Of a stretch of 24,260 nucleotides of DNA, positions 6,700-14,013 are shown in pieces. The DNA comes from Faecalibacterium sp. CAG:74 (GTDB lineage Bacteria > Bacillota > Clostridia > Christensenellales > Aristaeellaceae), in assembly GCA_000437595.1 (NCBI GenBank), contig FR899851.1:1-24260 (forward strand). The letters are read 5' to 3'. The position numbers and the translations under genes were made by a program. Below the pieces are notes generated by a model, which saw only the letters and a program-made list of their open reading frames with translations, did not search any database and had not been told where the DNA came from. Position 1 is the first letter of the stretch. Every line of letters begins with the position of its first letter.

Positions 6700-7425
6700 A
6701 TGGCAGTCATTTCCATGAAGCAGCTCCTCGAAGCTGGCGTCCACTTTGGTCATCAGACCCGCCGCTGGAACCCGAAGATGGCGCAGTACATCTTCACCGA
6801 GCGCAACGGCATCTACATCATCGACCTGCAGAAGACCGTCCGCAAGATCGACGAAGCGTACGCGTTCGTCCGCGACACCGCCATGCAGGGCAAGACGATC
6901 CTGTTCGTCGGCACGAAGAAGCAGGCGCAGGAATCCATCGAGTCCGAAGCGAAGCGCTGCAACATGTACTATGTCAACAACCGCTGGCTGGGCGGCATGC
7001 TGACCAACTTCCGCACCATCCAGACCCGTATCCGCCGCCTGAACGACATCGACAAGATGGAGCAGTCCGGTCAGTTCGACCTGCTGCCCAAGAAGGAAGT
7101 CATCCAGCTGAAGGCGGAGCGCGAAAAGCTCGAGCAGAACATCGGCGGCATCCGCGAGATGAAGAAGCTGCCCGGCGCGCTGTTCGTTGTGGACCCGCGC
7201 AAGGAACACATCGCTGTGACCGAAGCCCGCATCCTGAACATCCCGATCGTTGCGATCGTTGACACCAACTGCGACCCGGACGAAATCGACTACGTCATCC
7301 CCGGCAACGACGACGCCATCCGCGCGGTCAAGCTGATCGCTGGCAAGATGGCTGACGCTGTGCTGGAAGGCAAGCAGGGCGAGCAGTCCGCTGAAGAAGC
7401 GCCCGTGGAAAAGACCGAGGCGTAA
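6700..7425 (+). CDS. rpsB: 30S ribosomal protein S2
   Basis: 241 residues, the normal S2 length. Characteristic segments are MKQLLEAGVHFGHQTRRWNP at the N-terminus, YIIDLQKTV, FVGTKKQAQE, NNRWLGGMLTNF and PIVAIVDTNCDPD. S2 joins the 30S subunit late, between head and body, and supports binding of S1 or mRNA. The C-terminus ends in an acidic tail (EQSAEEAPVEKTEA), common in Clostridia. The start follows AAGGAGG. It is cotranscribed with tsf 50 bases downstream, the almost universal bacterial pairing. Nothing odd was found in the coding sequence. Confidence 0.98.
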   Translation: MAVISMKQLLEAGVHFGHQTRRWNPKMAQYIFTERNGIYIIDLQKTVRKIDEAYAFVRDTAMQGKTILFVGTKKQAQESIESEAKRCNMYYVNNRWLGGMLTNFRTIQTRIRRLNDIDKMEQSGQFDLLPKKEVIQLKAEREKLEQNIGGIREMKKLPGALFVVDPRKEHIAVTEARILNIPIVAIVDTNCDPDEIDYVIPGNDDAIRAVKLIAGKMADAVLEGKQGEQSAEEAPVEKTEA

Positions 7426-7475
7426 TCCCTCGCAAACCCGTTTCAACATCGAAAAAGATTTGGAGGATGAACCTT

Positions 7476-8405
7476 ATGGCGAATATCACTGCTGCTCTGG
7501 TCAAGGAGCTCCGCGAGCGTACCAACGCGGGCATGATGGACTGCAAGAAGGCGCTTGTTGAATCCGACGGCGACATGGACAAGGCCATTGACTGGCTGCG
7601 CGAAAAGGGACTTGCGCAGGCCGCCAAGAAGGCTGGCCGTATCGCGGCGGAAGGCGCTGTCGTGGCGTACATGACGCCCTGCGGCTGCACCGGCGCGCTG
7701 GTGGAAGTCAACTGCGAAACCGACTTCGTTGCCAACACCGACAACTTCAAGAATTTCGCGAACGCCGTTGCGAAGCACGTCGCGCTGGCGAACCCGGCTG
7801 ACCTCGACGAGCTGATGAAGCAGAAGTTCGTTGACGACGAGTCCAAGACCATCGAAGACATGGTTTCTGACGCGACCGTCGCCATCGGCGAGAAGATCAC
7901 CGTCCGCCGTTTCGCCCGCTATGAGACCGAAGGCGTTGTGTCTTCCTACATCCACATGGGCGGCAAGGTCGGCGTTATGGTCGAAGTTGCGACCGATGAA
8001 GTCGGCAAGAATTCCGACCTCGTGAAGGAATTTGCCCACGACGTGTGCCTGCAGATTGCGGCTGCCAAGCCGGAAGCTGTCCGCCGCGAAGAAGTGGACG
8101 CCGACAAGCTGGCGAAGGAAGCCGAAATTCAGCGCGCGAAGGCGATTGAATCCGGCAAGCCCGAAAAGATCGTTGACCGCATTGTCGCGGGTCAGATCGA
8201 AAAGTACTACAAGGAAGTGTGCCTGCTTGACCAGCAGTTCGTCAAGGATGGCGACAAGACCATCACCTCTCTGATGAACGAAACCGCCAAGGCGGCTGGC
8301 ACCACGCTGGACATCGTGCGCTACGTCCGCTTCGAGCGCGGCGAAGGCATCGAGAAGCGCAAGGACGACCTCGCGGCGGAAATCGCTGCGATGAAGAAGG
8401 CGTAA
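7476..8405 (+). CDS. tsf: translation elongation factor Ts
   Basis: 309 residues. An N-terminal UBA-like domain (MANITAALVKELRERTNAGM) is followed by the core with Thr82-Asp83-Phe84 (TDFVANTD), the motif that pushes into EF-Tu to release GDP. The coiled-coil part and C-terminal module are present. EF-Ts regenerates EF-Tu-GTP. I place the start at 7476 rather than at the in-frame ATG at 7467, because GGAGG ends at 7466: nine bases is a normal spacing for 7476, while 7467 would directly abut it. It is the second gene of the rpsB operon and is closed by a strong terminator. Confidence 0.97.
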   Translation: MANITAALVKELRERTNAGMMDCKKALVESDGDMDKAIDWLREKGLAQAAKKAGRIAAEGAVVAYMTPCGCTGALVEVNCETDFVANTDNFKNFANAVAKHVALANPADLDELMKQKFVDDESKTIEDMVSDATVAIGEKITVRRFARYETEGVVSSYIHMGGKVGVMVEVATDEVGKNSDLVKEFAHDVCLQIAAAKPEAVRREEVDADKLAKEAEIQRAKAIESGKPEKIVDRIVAGQIEKYYKEVCLLDQQFVKDGDKTITSLMNETAKAAGTTLDIVRYVRFERGEGIEKRKDDLAAEIAAMKKA

Positions 8406-8431
8406 TTGCGTCTCCATCCGCATAAATATCA

Positions 8432-8470
8432 GGGAGACTGCGGGAAAAATTCCTGCGGTCTTCCTTTTTT
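8432..8470 (+). terminator. strong intrinsic terminator of rpsB-tsf
   Basis: A 15-bp stem (8432-8446 with 8450-8464, three G-U pairs), a 3-base AAA loop and six T directly after. It separates the rpsB-tsf transcript from pyrH. Confidence 0.92.
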
Positions 8471-8517
8471 CTATCCTATTTTCTGCATTCATTATTGCCT
8501 TGTTTTCCTGCACCCTC

Positions 8518-8546
8518 TTGCCAAAAAGCGTTTGAAGGAGTAAAAT
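8518..8546 (+). promoter_or_regulatory. sigma-A promoter of pyrH
   Basis: TTGCCA (8518-8523), a 17-base spacer, and TAAAAT (8541-8546). It is followed by a short GCGGC/GCCGC hairpin and the GAGGAGG ribosome site. Confidence 0.8.
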
Positions 8547-8615
8547 AGAACGTGGAAAAATGCCGAACGCGGCGACCTTTGCCGCTTGAGGGATGACAAC
8601 TGAGGAGGAAATTTC

Positions 8616-9326
8616 ATGGCTGTCTACAAACGTGTACTGCTCAAACTCTCCGGCGAGGCGCTGAAAACGGGCAGCGACCTGTTTGATTTCGATCAGGTGC
8701 ATCGTGCCGCCGCCGTCATCCGCAAAATGGCGGATATGGGCACGCAGATTGGCATTGTCATCGGCGCGGGGAATATCTGGCGCGGCCGTCAGGGCCCGGC
8801 GGCGAACATGGACGCCGTTACCGCTGACCAGATGGGGATGCTCGGCACGGTTATCAACTGCCTGTGCATGGCGGACGCGCTGCGTCAGGCGGGCGTGGAT
8901 GCCGTGGTGATGTCCGCCGTGGATATGAACCGCTTCTGCGAGCCGTTCAACGCCATGACCGCGCGACGCTATCTGTCCGAAGGGCGCGTGGTGCTGTTCG
9001 CGGCAGGGTCGGGCAATCCGTTCTTCTCCACCGACACGGCGGTCGCGCTGCGGGCAATCGAAATGCAGGTGGATGCCATCCTGATGGCGAAGAACATCGA
9101 CGGTGTGTACACCGCTGACCCGCACAAAGACCCGAACGCAACGCTGATTAAGGACATTACCTATCAGGAGGCGCTGCGGAAGGGCTTGAAGGTGATGGAT
9201 GCGGCGGCGTTTGCGCTGTGCGCGGAGAATCATGTGCCGATGGTGCGCGTGTTTGGGCTGGATGTGCCGGAGAATTTGATTTCGGTGCTGGAAGGCAGCG
9301 ATATGGGGACGTTCGTTCATCCGTAA
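8616..9326 (+). CDS. pyrH: UMP kinase
   Basis: 236 residues, the normal length for the hexameric bacterial enzyme of the amino-acid-kinase fold. Motifs are KLSGEALKTG (phosphate loop), GAGNIWRG, ADQMGMLGTVINCL, a GSGNPFFSTDTA segment and the closing EGSDMGTFV. It phosphorylates UMP to UDP for nucleotide and cell-wall precursor supply. It has its own promoter; GAGGAGG lies before the ATG. It starts the pyrH-frr-uppS-cdsA-dxr-rseP-ispG-polC series typical of Firmicutes. Repeats R2 and R1 fill the gap to frr, which is unusual since these two genes are normally close together. Confidence 0.97.
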   Translation: MAVYKRVLLKLSGEALKTGSDLFDFDQVHRAAAVIRKMADMGTQIGIVIGAGNIWRGRQGPAANMDAVTADQMGMLGTVINCLCMADALRQAGVDAVVMSAVDMNRFCEPFNAMTARRYLSEGRVVLFAAGSGNPFFSTDTAVALRAIEMQVDAILMAKNIDGVYTADPHKDPNATLIKDITYQEALRKGLKVMDAAAFALCAENHVPMVRVFGLDVPENLISVLEGSDMGTFVHP

Positions 9327-9327
9327 G

Positions 9328-9390
9328 GATTTCGCTCCTGCGGGAGCGACAAGGGGGCTTTGCGATCGCCCCCTTGACCCCTTCGCCCGT
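9328..9390 (+). repeat. R2 double-hairpin repeat, copy a
   Basis: First hairpin TCGCTCC-TGCG-GGAGCGA (9332-9349). Second hairpin CAAGGGGGC (9350-9358) with GCCCCCTTG (9368-9376) around the loop TTTGCGATC. Both stems differ from those of the other R2 copies while pairing and loops are kept. It begins just after the pyrH stop and may also serve as its transcript end. Confidence 0.85.
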
Positions 9391-9449
9391 CGCCCTAACC
9401 CAACAGTGCATTTATGCTTCTTGGGGAAACGGCGATAATGTGACTATTC

Positions 9450-9527
9450 TGTGGATAAACACGCGGAAGAAGTATGCCGAAGCGACCAACTCAATCGCGC
9501 GGAAGGGTCAAGGGAGGAACTCCCTTG
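9450..9527 (+). repeat. R1 dispersed repeat, copy B
   Basis: Runs from TGTGGATAAACACGCGG through AACTCAATCGCGCGGAAGGG to the palindrome CAAGGGAG-GAA-CTCCCTTG (9509-9527). TGTGGATAA (9450-9458) equals a consensus DnaA box in reverse. Similarity to copy D extends about 18 bases further upstream (GTGACTATTC versus GTGGCTATCC). It carries one stem module only. Confidence 0.9.
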
Positions 9528-9539
9528 TGAAAAAACTAC

Positions 9540-9568
9540 TTGCCTTTTGAGAGAAAAAACAGTACAAT
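9540..9568 (+). promoter_or_regulatory. sigma-A promoter of frr
   Basis: TTGCCT (9540-9545), a 17-base spacer, and TACAAT (9563-9568). It begins 12 bases after the R1 palindrome, so frr has an independent start of transcription within the cluster. Confidence 0.8.
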
Positions 9569-9609
9569 AGAAATGGAATTTGTCCCCCGAAAAAAGGAGG
9601 TTATGAAAC

Positions 9610-10170
9610 ATGACTGTGAAGGAAATTCTGGATGCTTCCAAGGAGAAGATGTCCAAGAGCGTCGCCGTGTATCAGAACGAAATGACGAGCCTGCGCGCGG
9701 GCCGTGCGAATCCGCGCCTGCTGGACCGCATCATGGTGGATTACTATGGCACGCCCACGCCCCTGCCGCAGATTGGCAACATCAACGTGCCGGAAGCGCG
9801 CATGATCGTCATCAAGCCGTGGGAAAAGAAGATGATTTCCGCGATTGAGAAGGCGATTCAGAAGAGCGATTTGGGGCTGAACCCGACCAACGACGGCGAA
9901 GTGGTTCGTCTGGTTTTCCCGGATTTGAACGAAGAGCGCCGCAAGGAACTGACGAAGATGGCGCGCAAGAGCGCTGAGGGTGCGAAGGTGGCTGTGCGCT
10001 CCATCCGCCGCGACGCCGTGGAACAGATTAAGAAGCTCAAGAAGGATTCCCTCATCACCGAGGACGAGCAGCGCAAGGCAGAGGACGATGCCCAGAAGAT
10101 TACCGACAAGGCGATCAAGGACATTGACGGCATCTGCGCGGCGAAGGAAAAGGAAATCATGGAGGTCTAA
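9610..10170 (+). CDS. frr: ribosome recycling factor
   Basis: 186 residues, matching the family length of about 185. It is a two-domain L-shaped protein; hallmark segments are SLRAGRANPRLLDRIMVDYYG, a beta domain with PWEKKMISAIEKAI and GLNPTNDGEVVRL, and the C-terminal helix RRKELTKMARKSAEGAKVAVR. With EF-G it splits post-termination ribosomes. The ATG at 9610 follows AAAAGGAGG at 9592-9600; the ATG at 9603 is out of frame. It has its own promoter. A small PASTA gene begins seven bases after its stop, so the two are probably one transcript, ended by the hairpin at 10389. Confidence 0.97.
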   Translation: MTVKEILDASKEKMSKSVAVYQNEMTSLRAGRANPRLLDRIMVDYYGTPTPLPQIGNINVPEARMIVIKPWEKKMISAIEKAIQKSDLGLNPTNDGEVVRLVFPDLNEERRKELTKMARKSAEGAKVAVRSIRRDAVEQIKKLKKDSLITEDEQRKAEDDAQKITDKAIKDIDGICAAKEKEIMEV

Positions 10171-10177
10171 TCCCTCG

Positions 10178-10378
10178 ATGGTGAACATGCCGAATGTGCT
10201 GGGGATGCGCCTTGAGGACGCATTGGCGGAATGCAGGGCGCAGGGCGTAGAGCCGGAAATCGTGATGACGCTGCCGCCGAAAGGGCGCGAGCAGGGGACG
10301 ATTCGGGTCATCCGCGCAAAAGAAGGCGTCCTGACGGTCAGCCGCTTTGAGGACGAACTGTCCCCCGTAGTGCAATGA
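10178..10378 (+). CDS. small single-PASTA-domain protein
   Basis: 66 residues. MPNVLGMRLEDALAECRAQG matches the start of a PASTA domain (V/MPxVxGMxxxxA), and the rest (EPEIVMTLPPK, GTIRVIRAKEGVLTV) fits the beta strands of one domain. PASTA domains are usually found outside the membrane on penicillin-binding proteins and PknB-type kinases, where they bind muropeptides. This one has no signal peptide or membrane segment, so it would be cytoplasmic as read. GGAGG (in the end of frr) lies 12 bases upstream; an in-frame ATG at 10187 is an alternative start. Its place between frr and uppS suggests a link to cell envelope synthesis; the function is unknown. Confidence 0.8.
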   Translation: MVNMPNVLGMRLEDALAECRAQGVEPEIVMTLPPKGREQGTIRVIRAKEGVLTVSRFEDELSPVVQ

Positions 10379-10388
10379 AATCAAGGCG

Positions 10389-10428
10389 ATGCGCGGCCTT
10401 CCCGGCGGAAGTCTGCGCATTTCCTTTT
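10389..10428 (+). terminator. intrinsic terminator after the PASTA gene
   Basis: A 14-bp stem with one mismatch (10389-10402 with 10407-10420), loop CGGC, then TTCCTTTT. It separates frr and the PASTA gene from uppS. Just downstream, ATCCTATTCC (10432-10441) and GGAAATAGGAT (10480-10490) form an imperfect inverted repeat ending next to the uppS ribosome site. Confidence 0.7.
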
Positions 10429-10507
10429 AGTATCCTATTCCCAGATTCACCTGCGCCAGCTGCTCGTGCATTCTCATTTGGAAATAGGATTAGACAAGGA
10501 GAAAATC

Positions 10508-11299
10508 ATGGCAAACCGCGTGTCGCAATGGTTCCGGAAACTTTCGGGGCATCATGCGCATCATCATCACCGCAAAATGACCCGCGAGGACTTCCAGAAG
10601 CTGCCTCGCCATGTCGCCATCATCATGGATGGCAACGGCCGCTGGGCGAAACAGCATCGGCTGAACGTGGCGATGGGGCATCGGCAGGGCACGGAAACCC
10701 TGCGCGAAATCATCCGCCATACCGACGACCTGAAGATTGAGGCGCTGAGCATCTACGCCTTCTCGACGGAGAATTGGAAGCGCTCGAAGGAGGAAGTCGG
10801 CGCGCTGATGCAGCTGATTTTGGATTTCTTTGCGTCCGAAATTGATGAATTGGACGAGAAGAATGTCCGTATCCTGATTCTGGGCGACAAGGCGGCGCTG
10901 CCGGAAAAGCAGCGCGACACGCTGATAGAGGCGGAGCGACGGACAGCGAAAAACACCGGGCTGCACCTGAATATCGCGCTCAACTACGGCGGACGAGCGG
11001 AGCTGACCCGCGCGGCGCGGCTGATTGCCGAGGAAGCGGCGCAGGGGCGGCTGAATCCGGATGAAATCAGCGAAGAGACGGTCGCACAGCGCCTGTATAC
11101 CGCCGGTCAGCCGGATGTTGACCTGATGATTCGCACGAGCGGGGAAATGCGCTTGAGCAACTTCCTGCTCTGGCAGTGTGCCTATGCGGAATTTGAGTTC
11201 CCGACGGTGCTGTGGCCGGATTTCACGGTCGCGGATTACGACGAAGCGCTTGCCGCGTTCGGCGGCCGCGAGCGGCGGTTCGGCAAACGCCTTTCGTAA
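10508..11299 (+). CDS. uppS: isoprenyl transferase (undecaprenyl diphosphate synthase)
   Basis: 263 residues. It condenses isopentenyl diphosphate onto farnesyl diphosphate in cis to give the C55 carrier of peptidoglycan precursors. Signatures: HVAIIMDGNGRWAK (catalytic Asp and diphosphate loop), GHRQGTETL, YAFSTENWKRS, NYGGRAEL and the closing DLMIRTSGEMRLSNFLLWQ with AYAEFEF. The start at 10508 follows AAGGAG by six bases; an upstream ATG at 10466 has no ribosome site. A histidine cluster (GHHAHHHHRK, residues 14-23) precedes the catalytic domain; it is not a family feature and its role is unknown. It belongs to the series feeding on dxr and ispG products. Confidence 0.96.
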   Translation: MANRVSQWFRKLSGHHAHHHHRKMTREDFQKLPRHVAIIMDGNGRWAKQHRLNVAMGHRQGTETLREIIRHTDDLKIEALSIYAFSTENWKRSKEEVGALMQLILDFFASEIDELDEKNVRILILGDKAALPEKQRDTLIEAERRTAKNTGLHLNIALNYGGRAELTRAARLIAEEAAQGRLNPDEISEETVAQRLYTAGQPDVDLMIRTSGEMRLSNFLLWQCAYAEFEFPTVLWPDFTVADYDEALAAFGGRERRFGKRLS

Positions 11300-11400
11300 A
11301 TGCTGAACATTTGGCGGAAAAGTGTTCATATTGCATTCATAGGCGTATGCTATCATCAGATTTCAAGGAAGTTCAAGGAAAACATGAGGGGGAAAGAACC

Positions 11401-12219
11401 ATGAGGCAAAAGACGATCGTGGGACTGATTATGGCCGCCGGCGCAGCGCTGATGATTGCGGTGGGCGGCTGGGTCATGGCGCTGATCGTGCTGGTGCTGA
11501 TTTGCTTCGGCGTGCAGGAAGAGTTTCACGCGCTCGCACAGGCGGGACACCGCCCTGTCGCGTGGCCGACGTGGGTCGGCATGATTGTCTCAATTCCGCT
11601 GACGCTGCTTATCGGCACGAAAATGATTCTGCCGGTCATTATGGCCATCTGCCTGATGACGATGATCTGCGTCATTTTCCGCTCCGAACCGAAGCTGGAT
11701 GACGCCGTGCTGAGTATGCTGCCGATGCTGACGGTTGCCCTGCCCGGCATGAGCGCGATTTCGTTCACGCACATTGAGCCGAAAGCGCTGCAAGTCACCC
11801 TGATAACACTCATGATTGGCATTCCCTGCATGGCAGACGCGTTTGCAATGTGGGTCGGCAAGGCGGTCAAGGGACCGAAGCTCTGCCCCACCGTTAGCCC
11901 GAACAAGACGATTTCCGGCGCGATTGGCGGCGTAGTTGGCGCGCTGCTCACGTCGATTTTGATTGGCGTTGTGGCATACCTCGTGGCGGGGGAGGCGCGT
12001 CCGCTGCTGCCTGCGTGGTATGTGTACCTGATTTTGGGCATTCTGGGCGGCGTTGTCGGGGAAATGGGCGATTTGTTCTTTTCGCTGGTCAAGCGCCATT
12101 GCGGGATGAAGGACTTCTCGAACCTGTTTCCGGGTCACGGCGGAATGCTCGACCGTCTGGACAGCGTGCTGTTCATGGCGATGCTGATGCTGTGCTATCG
12201 GTTAATGGCGGGCATCTAA
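11401..12219 (+). CDS. cdsA: phosphatidate cytidylyltransferase
   Basis: 272 residues, largely hydrophobic with about seven to eight membrane segments. The C-terminal region carries the CdsA signature: SLVKRHCGMKDFSNLFPGHG, then GMLDRLDS, with the conserved KD, HGG and DRxD residues. PNKTISGAIGG upstream is also typical. It makes CDP-diacylglycerol from phosphatidate and CTP at the membrane, the branch point for phospholipids. The ATG at 11401 follows GAGGGGGAAAG; a longer frame upstream overlaps uppS and lacks a ribosome site. A gap of about 100 bases after uppS holds a TGAACA/TGTTCA dyad, but I see no clear promoter there. Confidence 0.95.
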   Translation: MRQKTIVGLIMAAGAALMIAVGGWVMALIVLVLICFGVQEEFHALAQAGHRPVAWPTWVGMIVSIPLTLLIGTKMILPVIMAICLMTMICVIFRSEPKLDDAVLSMLPMLTVALPGMSAISFTHIEPKALQVTLITLMIGIPCMADAFAMWVGKAVKGPKLCPTVSPNKTISGAIGGVVGALLTSILIGVVAYLVAGEARPLLPAWYVYLILGILGGVVGEMGDLFFSLVKRHCGMKDFSNLFPGHGGMLDRLDSVLFMAMLMLCYRLMAGI

Positions 12220-12225
12220 TCCGCC

Positions 12226-12318
12226 AATAAACACGCGGAAATAGTATGAAAGTGCGCGCAACTCAATCGCGAAAAAGGGTCAAGGGGGGGGACTTCGTCC
12301 CATTTCCTTTGCCCCTTG
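12226..12318 (+). repeat. R1 dispersed repeat, copy C, with nested module
   Basis: The R1 core runs from AATAAACACGCGG to GCGAAAAAGGGT. In place of the usual palindrome stands a 38-base nested module at 12281-12318: outer CAAGGGG/CCCCTTG around inner GGGAC-TTC-GTCCC. Read in reverse complement this module aligns without gaps to the 38-base module at 16361-16398 of copy F, so it is present here in the opposite orientation. Confidence 0.85.
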
Positions 12319-12372
12319 CAGGGTTTGGGGTAGCGCCCCAAGTCCGTTACTGATGTAGGAGGGCGAATCGAC

Positions 12373-13524
12373 ATGCAAACCATCGCCATTCTGGGGTCTA
12401 CGGGGTCGATTGGCACACAGGCGCTGGAGCTTGTGCGGCTGCATCCGGAGGAGTTCCGCGTCGTCGCGCTGACGGCACGGAGCAGCCGGGAGAAGCTGTT
12501 CGAGCAGGTGCGGGAGTTCCGCCCGGAAGTCGCGGGTCTGACCGAACCTATCCCGATGAGCGAAATCCCGGAGGATGTGCGCTTCTGCCGCTGGGTCATG
12601 GGGGCGGACGCGCTGCACGCCGCGGCGGCGGAAGTCCCGGCGGACATGGTGCTCGTCAGCGTGGTTGGCATTGCCGGGCTGCAAAGCGTGATGGACGCAC
12701 TGGGCGCGAATCGGCAGGTGCTGCTGGCGAACAAGGAAGCGCTGGTAACGGGCGGCCACTTGGTGATGGACGCGGCGAAGCGCATCGGCAAGCCGATTCT
12801 GCCTGTGGACAGCGAACATTCCGCTATCTTCCAGTGCCTGCAAGCCGCAGGGGGCAATCAGCCCGTGCGCCTGCTGCTGACCGCGTCGGGCGGGCCGTTC
12901 CGCACTTGGACGCGCGAACAGATGCAGAACGCGACGCGCGCGCAAGCGCTCAAGCACCCGAACTGGTCAATGGGCGCGAAAATTACCATCGACTCGGCGA
13001 GCATGTTCAACAAGGCGCTGGAAATTATCGAGGCGCACTGGCTGTTCGACATGCCGCCGGAGAAGATTCAGGTGGTGGTGCATCCGCAGAGCATCGTGCA
13101 TTCGGCGGTGGAATTTGCGGACGGCGCGGTGCTGGCGCAGCTGGGCGTGCCGGATATGCGCGTGCCGATTGCGTATGCGATGACGTACCCGCGGCGCATT
13201 CCGACGGGCAGCAAGCCGCTGGACTTGTTCTCCATCGGCACGCTGACGTTTGAACCCGGCGACCCGGTGCGCTTCCCGGCGCTTCGGCTGGCGGGGGAGT
13301 GCCTGAACGCGGGCGGCGCGGCGTGCACGATTTTGAACGGCGCGAACGAGATGGCGGTGGCGGCGTTCCTGCGGGACGAGATTCCGTTTGGGGCAATCAG
13401 CCGCATTGTGGAAGGGACGCTGGAAGCGTGCGGAGCGATGCCGGCGGATACGCTGGAGGATATTTTCCATGCGGATTTGGAAGCGCGCCGCGTGGCGAAA
13501 GAAATTGCTGAAAAGCTCAAGTGA
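12373..13524 (+). CDS. dxr: 1-deoxy-D-xylulose 5-phosphate reductoisomerase
   Basis: 383 residues. It converts deoxyxylulose phosphate to methylerythritol phosphate with NADPH, the first committed step of the MEP pathway. The N-terminal NADPH-binding loop is GSTGSIG (8-14). ANKEALVTGG is present, as are the metal ligands Asp146 and Glu148 (VDSEHS) and Glu217 (ALEIIEAH), and LTASGGPFR and HPNWSMGAKITIDSA line the active site. The ATG at 12373 follows GGAGGG. It works with ispG, encoded downstream, to supply isoprenyl diphosphate for UppS. A 12-bp hairpin spans its stop codon. Confidence 0.97.
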   Translation: MQTIAILGSTGSIGTQALELVRLHPEEFRVVALTARSSREKLFEQVREFRPEVAGLTEPIPMSEIPEDVRFCRWVMGADALHAAAAEVPADMVLVSVVGIAGLQSVMDALGANRQVLLANKEALVTGGHLVMDAAKRIGKPILPVDSEHSAIFQCLQAAGGNQPVRLLLTASGGPFRTWTREQMQNATRAQALKHPNWSMGAKITIDSASMFNKALEIIEAHWLFDMPPEKIQVVVHPQSIVHSAVEFADGAVLAQLGVPDMRVPIAYAMTYPRRIPTGSKPLDLFSIGTLTFEPGDPVRFPALRLAGECLNAGGAACTILNGANEMAVAAFLRDEIPFGAISRIVEGTLEACGAMPADTLEDIFHADLEARRVAKEIAEKLK

Positions 13525-13537
13525 GTTTTCAGCAATT
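13503..13537 (+). terminator. hairpin spanning the dxr stop codon
   Basis: AATTGCTGAAAA (13503-13514) pairs perfectly with TTTTCAGCAATT (13526-13537); CTC/GAG extends the stem after a one-base bulge. The TGA stop lies near the loop. No T run follows, so it could protect or pause RNA rather than terminate. Confidence 0.4.
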
Positions 13538-13588
13538 CAAGAAGATTCGCTTCTGCGATTGGGAATTTTATTTTTATCTTGCTTGTGC

Positions 13589-13697
13589 GATTGTTGGGCA
13601 GGGGTTTCGCCTCTGCGGAGGCGACCAAAGGGCATGAAAACAAACGAAGTTTGCGATCGCCCTTTGGAAACCTTCGGCGCCGCTACTTTTGGGGTTT
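13589..13697 (+). repeat. R2 double-hairpin repeat, copy b
   Basis: First hairpin TCGCCTC-TGCG-GAGGCGA (13607-13624). Second hairpin CCAAAGGGC (13625-13633) with GCCCTTTGG (13659-13667) around a 25-base loop that ends in TTTGCGATC. The tail that follows (AAACCTTCGGCGCCGCTACT, then TTTGGGGTT) is the same as in copy d at 20979-21007. The upstream edge GATTGTT is shared with copies d and e. Confidence 0.9.
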
Positions 13698-13730
13698 CCC
13701 ATACTTGGTTTGTCCGTGGCTATTAGAAAC

Positions 13731-13852
13731 GGGGATCGTGTGGCTATCCTGTGGATAAACACGCGGGCATAGTATGAAAGAGCGCTCAACTCAATCGCGC
13801 GAAAGGGTCAAGGGAGGAACTCCCTTGTGGGGTCAAGGGGCAAAGCCCCTTG
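13731..13852 (+). repeat. R1 dispersed repeat, copy D, two stem modules
   Basis: TGTGGATAAACACGCGG (a perfect DnaA box sequence at 13750-13758), the R1 core, palindrome CAAGGGAG-GAA-CTCCCTTG (13809-13827), then a second module CAAGGGGC-AAA-GCCCCTTG (13834-13852). It is tandem with copy E. The 489-base gap between dxr and rseP consists of R2 copy b plus R1 copies D and E. Confidence 0.92.
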
Positions 13853-13860
13853 GTCTCCCT

Positions 13861-13985
13861 CAATCAACACGCGGGCATAGTATGCAAGAGCGCTCAACTC
13901 AATCGCGCGAAAGGGTCAAGGGACGAAGTCCCTTGTGGAGTCCAGAGGCAAAGCCTCTGGTGGGGTCAAGGGGCAAAGCCCCTTG
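13861..13985 (+). repeat. R1 dispersed repeat, copy E, three stem modules
   Basis: Tandem with copy D, with the same 51-base distance from AACACGCGG to the first palindrome. Modules: CAAGGGAC-GAA-GTCCCTTG (13917-13935), CCAGAGGC-AAA-GCCTCTGG (13942-13960) and CAAGGGGC-AAA-GCCCCTTG (13967-13985). The first differs from the usual module by a swap of the loop-closing pair (C-G for G-C), a compensatory change. It ends 28 bases before rseP. Confidence 0.92.
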
Positions 13986-14013
13986 CGTCTCTCCCTTCTA
14001 AGAAAGGAAAGCT

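Noticed and set aside
9450..9458. Replication origin suggested by the DnaA box sequences
   Set aside because: Boxes are single, kilobases apart and within repeats; no AT-rich unwinding region or dnaA/dnaN context.
11300..11400. Promoter for cdsA
   Set aside because: TTGCAT and TATCAT occur, but with a 14-base spacer; other combinations match poorly, so cotranscription with uppS is preferred.
13589..13985. Insertion sequence or MITE with terminal inverted repeats in the dxr-rseP gap
   Set aside because: No transposase, no matching outer inverted ends and no target duplication were seen; the content is R2 plus two R1 copies.
13774..14001. Small frame MKERSTQSRERVKGGTPL... inside R1 copies D and E as a gene
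   Set aside because: It is made of repeat units, lacks a ribosome site, and recurs in R1 copies; treated as repeat, with the frame recorded as a finding.
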